Part shown: positions 59,936-64,000 of the stretch, in pieces
How positions within the stretch are numbered: position 1 is the stretch's first letter
How the letters are laid out: each line of letters opens with the position of its first letter
From: Arthrobacter sp. SLBN-100
GTDB taxonomy: Bacteria; Actinomycetota; Actinomycetes; Actinomycetales; Micrococcaceae
NCBI RefSeq assembly: GCF_006715305.1
Contig: NZ_VFMY01000001.1
Span: 2,728,001-2,792,000, forward strand
DNA length: 64,000 nt
Direction: 5' to 3'
Notes under the pieces: generated by a model
Seen by the model: the letters and a program-made list of their open reading frames with translations, nothing else
Databases searched by the model: none
Told to the model about the DNA's origin: nothing
Program-made: the position numbers and the translations under genes

Positions 59936-61054
59936 ATGATCATCGGTGTCCCCAAAGAAATCAAGAACAACGAATTCCGGGTGGCCATCACCGCCGCCGG
60001 TGTCCACGAGTTCCGCACCCACGGCCACACCGTGCTGGTGGAACGTGGCGCAGGGCTGGGGTCAGGCATCACCGACGAGGAATACGCCATCGCCGGTGCC
60101 GAGATCGTCAACGAGGCCGACGACGTCTGGGCCCGCGCCGACATGGTCATGAAGGTCAAAGAACCCATCAAGGCCGAATACCACCGCTTCCGCAAGGGCC
60201 TGATCCTCTTCACCTACCTCCACCTCGCGGCCGAGCCCGAACTCACCCGGGAACTCATCAACTCCGGCGTCACCGCCATCGCCTACGAAACTGTCCAGGA
60301 AGGCCGCACCCTCCCGCTGCTGGCCCCGATGTCCGAGGTGGCCGGCCGGCTCTCCGTCCAGGTGGGCGCCTCCTCCCTGATGGCCCCCGCCGGCGGCAAG
60401 GGCGTGCTGCTCGGCGGCGTACCCGGCGTCCGGCCTGCCAAAGTGGTGGTCCTGGGCGCGGGCGTGGCCGGAACCAACGCCGCCGCCATGGCCCTGGGCC
60501 TCGGCGCGGACGTCACCATCCTGGACATCAACATCAACCGCCTGCGCGAACTGGACGCCCAGTACCAGGGCCGGCTCACCACCGTGGCATCCAACAAGTA
60601 CGAGATCGAAAAATCAGTAGTGGACGCCGACCTGGTGATCGGCTCCGTCCTGATCCCCGGCGCCAAGGCCCCCAAGCTGGTGACCAACGAGCTCGTGGCC
60701 CGGATGAAGCCCGGCTCGGTCCTGGTGGACATCGCCGTGGACCAGGGCGGCTGTTTCGAGGACACCCACCCCACCACCCACCAGGAACCCACCTACAAGG
60801 TCCACAACACCATCTTCTACTGCGTGGCCAACATGCCCGGCGCCGTACCGAACACCTCCACCTACGCCCTGACCAACGTGACCCTGCGCTACGCCGTGTC
60901 CCTGGCCAACCTGGGCGTCAAGGCCGCCTTCGACCGGGATCCCGCCCTCGCAGCCGGCCTCAACATCGCCGCCGGCCACGTGGCCCACCACTCCGTATCC
61001 GAAGCCCACAACCTTCCCCTCGTAGCGGACTGGCACGAACTGGTCTCGGCGTAA
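59936..61054 (+). CDS. ald: Alanine dehydrogenase
   Basis: A 372-aa NAD-dependent enzyme interconverting L-alanine and pyruvate plus ammonia. [20 protein letters not shown] is the classical start, and GGAG precedes the ATG at 59936. [26 protein letters not shown] and [14 protein letters not shown] carry the substrate Lys and His. [22 protein letters not shown] is the NAD site. [16 protein letters not shown] contains the late catalytic Asn/His region. It is probably activated by the divergent PucR-type protein when alanine is used as carbon or nitrogen source. Confidence 0.94.
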   Translation: MIIGVPKEIKNNEFRVAITAAGVHEFRTHGHTVLVERGAGLGSGITDEEYAIAGAEIVNEADDVWARADMVMKVKEPIKAEYHRFRKGLILFTYLHLAAEPELTRELINSGVTAIAYETVQEGRTLPLLAPMSEVAGRLSVQVGASSLMAPAGGKGVLLGGVPGVRPAKVVVLGAGVAGTNAAAMALGLGADVTILDININRLRELDAQYQGRLTTVASNKYEIEKSVVDADLVIGSVLIPGAKAPKLVTNELVARMKPGSVLVDIAVDQGGCFEDTHPTTHQEPTYKVHNTIFYCVANMPGAVPNTSTYALTNVTLRYAVSLANLGVKAAFDRDPALAAGLNIAAGHVAHHSVSEAHNLPLVADWHELVSA

Positions 61055-61113
61055 GGCTTTGTCCCGCTGCGTGGAACGACACACATCCTCTGCGTGCTGC
61101 TCCGCTTGAGCTT

Positions 61114-61171
61114 GGGCCCACGCCAGCAGGGTTCCCTGGCCGAGCTTGCGAGGTTAGGGTGCTGGTGGGGA
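61114..61171 (+). repeat. 58-bp dispersed intergenic repeat, copy 2
   Basis: Matches the reverse complement of 21643-21700 at 54 of 58 positions. It lies between the convergent ald and Gfo/Idh/MocA genes. Both copies are strictly intergenic and directly downstream of a gene's 3' end. Confidence 0.85.
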
Positions 61172-61209
61172 GCACGCTGCCGGATGTCTGTCGTCCAGCG
61201 TTTTCGGAT

Positions 61210-62274
61210 TTAAGTCCTCGCCGAGGCCAGTTCGCGGGCTTTTTCAATTAATTTGAGGGACTCGACGGCGTCTTCCGGGTTCACTGGGAGGGGCAGGGAT
61301 GACTTTGCTCCGCCGTCGAGGATTTTGTCTGCCAGGATCCGGTAGAACTCCGGGTAGGCGCCGCGTTCGGTGGGCAGGGCATCCAGGTGGCCGTCACGGC
61401 CCAGGAGCCCTGCCCACTCGGGCGACTCCCGGCCATACTCGTCGTCAAGGGGGCTGCCGCCGGCCAGGATGTAGGGCTCCTGCGGATCAACACCGTTCTT
61501 GGTGAAGGCCCCTACCGAACCCAGGACGCGGAACCGTGCGCCCTGCTGCGCGCACAGCATGTTCATGGTGAGGTGGCTCAGCACCCCGGAGTCGTGCCGC
61601 AGCACCAGGAACGCGTCGTCGTCCGCCCGCTCATCATGCCGCCTGGCCTTCAGTTCCGCATGGACCACGGTGGCCGGGCCTAACAGCAGGAGGGCCTGGT
61701 CGATCAGGTGGCTCCCGAGATCGAACAGCACACCGCCGCCGTCCGCCGCAGTGGCCCGCGCCTTCCAGGCCTTCGCTATGGTGGGCGCCCACCGCTCGAA
61801 CCGCGATTCGAAACGCGCCACCTTCCCCACGGCCTCCGCCGCCAAAAGCTTCCGGAGCGTCAGGAAGTCCCCGTCCCACCGCCTGTTCTGGAAAACCGTC
61901 AGCACCCGGCCCAGCTGACGCGCCAGGGCAATGAGGTCCCGCCCCTCCTCGCTGCTCACCGCGAAAGGCTTGTCCACCACAACATCCAGCCCGGCCTCGA
62001 GGGCCGCCTTGGCGAGCGGGTAATGCGTGGCTGGCGGGGTTCCCAGCACCACAAGGTCAAGGTCAGCTGCGTGGGTGAGGACCGCCTCGCCGTCGTGCAC
62101 TGTCCTCACGCGCGGGTAGCGGGAAGTGGCCGCCTTCTGCCGCTCCGCATTGGATGTGGCGATAATGTCCAGTGAGTAGCGTCCGTCAGCACCGATCAAG
62201 GGGGCGTGGAAGACGCTGCCCGAAAGTCCATAGCCGACGACGGCAGTGCGGATGGTGCGTTTGGAGTCACTCAT
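61210..62274 (-). CDS. Gfo/Idh/MocA-family oxidoreductase
   Basis: A 354-aa NAD(P)-dependent dehydrogenase from the ATG at 62274. The N-terminal Rossmann domain has TAVVGYGLSGSVFHAPLI and LVVLGTPPATHYPLAKAALEAGLDVVVDKPFAVS (conserved K-P). The C-terminal alpha/beta domain has VFQNRRWDGDFLTLRKLL, FESRFERWAP, and GGGVLFDLGSHLIDQAL with the catalytic Asp-x-x-x-His. Members act on sugars, inositols and related polyols; which one here is unknown. It is similar to the YvaA/IolW scyllo-inositol group in its N-terminal pattern (impression only). Confidence 0.88.
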   Translation of the reverse strand: MSDSKRTIRTAVVGYGLSGSVFHAPLIGADGRYSLDIIATSNAERQKAATSRYPRVRTVHDGEAVLTHAADLDLVVLGTPPATHYPLAKAALEAGLDVVVDKPFAVSSEEGRDLIALARQLGRVLTVFQNRRWDGDFLTLRKLLAAEAVGKVARFESRFERWAPTIAKAWKARATAADGGGVLFDLGSHLIDQALLLLGPATVVHAELKARRHDERADDDAFLVLRHDSGVLSHLTMNMLCAQQGARFRVLGSVGAFTKNGVDPQEPYILAGGSPLDDEYGRESPEWAGLLGRDGHLDALPTERGAYPEFYRILADKILDGGAKSSLPLPVNPEDAVESLKLIEKARELASART

Positions 62275-62322
62275 AGGGCTACCGTACTCCCGCACGCCCT
62301 CGGCCCGCCCCCAGGCTCAGAG

Positions 62323-62368
62323 GCGAGAGAGCGTTGCCGGAAAACCCCGCGAAAAGTGAGAGAGCGTC
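62323..62368. repeat. Two copies of a GAGAGAGCGT intergenic motif
   Basis: GCGAGAGAGCGTT at 62323-62335 and GTGAGAGAGCGTC at 62356-62368, with GCCGGAAAACCCCGCGAAAA between. They lie upstream of the Gfo/Idh/MocA gene in the gap before the terminator. Confidence 0.55.
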
Positions 62369-62383
62369 TTGGGCAGGCGGCGA

Positions 62384-62417
62384 AGGCCGGCACCCCCTGG
62401 TCTGGAGGTGCCGGCCT
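62384..62417 (-). terminator. Hairpin terminator after the ABC substrate-binding protein gene
   Basis: AGGCCGGCACC pairs with GGTGCCGGCCT, a perfect 11-bp stem with a 12-base loop. It lies about 35 bp past the stop of the minus-strand gene at 62452. Confidence 0.8.
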
Positions 62418-62451
62418 GGCCGTGCTGCGATTATTCAGTCAGCGGGTGCTG

Positions 62452-64000
62452 CTACTTCTTTTCCCAGCCGAGGGTGGTCCAGTCCGGAACCTGGGACAGG
62501 CTCCGGAACAACGACGGACCGTAGTTGGCCAGGCCCGTGCGGACGAACGAGATCTGCGGGCCGTTGAAAAGTACTCCCATGGAGTAGTACTTGGCCATGT
62601 GCTTTTTCTCGATCTCCATTGCCGCCTTGTTGCGCTCGGCGTTGTCCTCGATGGACGCCACCTTCGCGATGTCGGCGTCCAGTTCGGCGTCGCCGAGTTT
62701 GTTGACGTTGATTTCCGAATTGTAGAGCTGCGTTACCCCCTCGGTAGCATCCGCGCTGACGGTGTAGCCCGACAGGCTGACGTCAAACTCACGGCCTCCA
62801 ACGATCTTGCCGAAGTCAGCCGACCCATGCTGTGCGATTCCCACGTCCATGCCTCCGGCCTTCAACTGGTCCACCAAGGTCTGGGTGGTGGCCAGGGAAG
62901 TGGGGTCATCACCGAAGTTGGCGACTTTGAAAGTGACGGGAACGCCATCCTTCTCCATGATGCCTGAAGCGTTGGGCGTGTAGCCCGCGTCGGTAAGGAT
63001 CTTCTTGGCAGCTTCTGGCCCGGTTTCCTTGACGGGGTAATTGTCTTGGTAGTACTCGGAGAAGGGCAACAACAACATGGAGCCGGAACTGGGCTCTTGC
63101 CAGTTGAGGCCGTTGAAGCGGACATTGCGGATGGCTTCGCGATCGACCGCGGCGAACATGGCTTTGCGAACAGCGACGTCGGTGATCTTCTGGGCATTGA
63201 TGTTCATGCCACCGGCGAAGAGCCGCTGTCCTCGCCTGACCTCGGAATCCTTCGTGCCTTCGAGCTGCTTGTAAAGCGAGATGGTGTTGGCTGACATGGC
63301 GTCGATTTCGCCATTCTTGAAGGCGGCAATCTGGGCGCTGTTCTCCAACTGCCGGAAGACGACGTTCTCGAGCACGGGCTTGGCGCCCCACCACTTATCG
63401 TTCGGAACCAGGGTCACGGTCTTGGCGGCCGTGTCGTACTCGTCCAGCTTGAACGGGCCGGCCATCCACTCGGGGTGCATGTCGCCATTGAAGCCCTCGT
63501 TAAAGATCTCGGGGGTATTGACGGCCGGGTGGATGATGCCTGTAAACAATGAATCCAAGGGATAGACCGGCTGGGAGGTCTTGACGATGACTTCCTTGTC
63601 GTTGCTGCCCGCCTCCACTGATTCCACAAAGGCATAGTTGCCGGAGCTGACGATGTCGTAGCCTGCGTCAGGGCTCTTGAGGATGTTCCACGTGTTCTGG
63701 AAGGCCTTGACGTCAATGGGCGTGCCGTCGTTGTAGGTGGCCTTCTCATTCACCTTGATCGTGATGGTCTGCTTGCCGTCCTTGACTTCGCTTTTGACTT
63801 CCTCGCAGAAATCCTTGTTGGGAACGACCTTTCCGTCGAATTGGACGTCCCAGCAGCCCCACGTTGCAGCCCCGTCAATCGGACGGTGGAGTGCCGTATT
63901 GTCCGCGCTGTTGCCGCTGTTGGAGAAACCGTTGAAGACCGGGCCGATGTTGCCTAACGGGAGGGTGACCTTGCCGCCCTGTTCAAGATCGGCTGCCGGC
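62452..64000 (-). CDS. ABC transporter substrate-binding protein, family 5 (peptide type), 5' end beyond window
   Basis: The frame is open from the stop at 62452 through to the right edge, giving 516 visible codons; the true start lies outside. The chain reads as a SBP_bac_5 protein: TITIKVNEKATYNDGTPIDVKAF with the conserved W-x-DG-T/P-region, DMHPEWMAGPFKLDEYD, LVPNDKWWGAKPVLENVVFRQLEN, and AVRKAMFAAVDREAI. These proteins deliver di- or oligopeptides, nickel or other ligands to an ABC importer. The signal peptide and lipobox would be in the missing part, and permease genes probably lie beyond the window or elsewhere. An internal GTG at 63753 is not the start. Confidence 0.88.
   Translation of the reverse strand, partial: PAADLEQGGKVTLPLGNIGPVFNGFSNSGNSADNTALHRPIDGAATWGCWDVQFDGKVVPNKDFCEEVKSEVKDGKQTITIKVNEKATYNDGTPIDVKAFQNTWNILKSPDAGYDIVSSGNYAFVESVEAGSNDKEVIVKTSQPVYPLDSLFTGIIHPAVNTPEIFNEGFNGDMHPEWMAGPFKLDEYDTAAKTVTLVPNDKWWGAKPVLENVVFRQLENSAQIAAFKNGEIDAMSANTISLYKQLEGTKDSEVRRGQRLFAGGMNINAQKITDVAVRKAMFAAVDREAIRNVRFNGLNWQEPSSGSMLLLPFSEYYQDNYPVKETGPEAAKKILTDAGYTPNASGIMEKDGVPVTFKVANFGDDPTSLATTQTLVDQLKAGGMDVGIAQHGSADFGKIVGGREFDVSLSGYTVSADATEGVTQLYNSEINVNKLGDAELDADIAKVASIEDNAERNKAAMEIEKKHMAKYYSMGVLFNGPQISFVRTGLANYGPSLFRSLSQVPDWTTLGWEKK

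Noticed and set aside
58528..61251. A 907-codon open frame on the plus strand
   Set aside because: It runs antisense to the PucR-type gene and then in the wrong frame of ald. The first half has no recognisable fold and the second is Arg/Pro/His-rich, typical of a GC-driven shadow.
1..64000. CRISPR arrays, tRNA or rRNA genes, insertion sequences, integrases
   Set aside because: No regular spacer-repeat array, cloverleaf with GGTTCGA-type arm, transposase or tyrosine/serine recombinase could be recognised. The tandem repeats at 7.8 and 47.8 kb have no spacers.

Overview
The window is chromosomal DNA of a high-GC Gram-positive bacterium. Gene content points to Micrococcaceae (Arthrobacter/Pseudarthrobacter type). 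The grounds are very high GC at third codon positions, frequent GTG starts, a DUF222/HNH endonuclease, a GNAT-AAA fusion, and monoderm-type lipoprotein and transporter genes. The genus is an inference from gene content, because no rRNA or tRNA lies in the window. About 53 genes are supported. No CRISPR array, insertion sequence, prophage or integrase was seen.

Regions. 0-1.1 kb: the 5' part of a DUF3375 gene (jetA) leaves the left edge and is the likely first gene of a Wadjet plasmid-defence operon. 1.3-12.3 kb: metabolic and small membrane genes (acyl-CoA dehydrogenase, aldo/keto reductase, NmrA-type oxidoreductase, sulfite-oxidase-like molybdoenzyme, GMC oxidoreductase with a divergent AraC regulator, S4 protein). 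12.3-18.2 kb: an accessory-looking stretch with a GIY-YIG-like protein, a DUF222-HNH nuclease, a uracil-DNA-glycosylase-like protein, a decayed squalene-cyclase-like gene, a HipBA module with two operator copies, and a VapBC-type module. 18.3-23.3 kb: an asparagine/aspartate utilisation cluster (GntR regulator, asparaginase, aspartase, amino-acid permease) read from a near-consensus leaderless promoter. 23.4-30.6 kb: gamma-glutamyltransferase, lactate dehydrogenase, GNAT-AAA fusion, LtrA, HD hydrolase and GluQRS.

30.7-38.5 kb: the most unusual block. Two large RND permeases flank a short lipoprotein that resembles only the C-terminal part of a membrane-fusion protein. The three are translationally coupled or nearly so. 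Divergent to them is a NarL-type response regulator whose phospho-acceptor Asp is Ser. One RND protein has lost the proton-relay residues of transmembrane segment 4. 38.5-50.5 kb: Lrp/LysE pair, TPR-like protein, NTF2-like protein, DUF456, malic enzyme, TetR, several MFS transporters, RraA and GNAT. 50.6-56.5 kb: mannitol PTS (fused IICBA, mannitol-1-phosphate dehydrogenase), a TetR regulator with a palindromic operator, and divergent ptsI. 56.7-64 kb: small hydrophilic protein, alpha/beta hydrolase, excisionase-type HTH protein, a PucR-type regulator divergent from alanine dehydrogenase, a Gfo/Idh/MocA oxidoreductase, and a peptide-type ABC substrate-binding protein that runs off the right edge.

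Intergenic regions hold several short repeat families. They include a 58-bp element present twice in opposite orientation (21.6 and 61.1 kb), 15-bp and 16-bp tandem repeats, and a CAACGCCCCATCAC family. Strong GC hairpins separate most transcription units. All functional assignments come from reading motifs by eye; no database search was possible.
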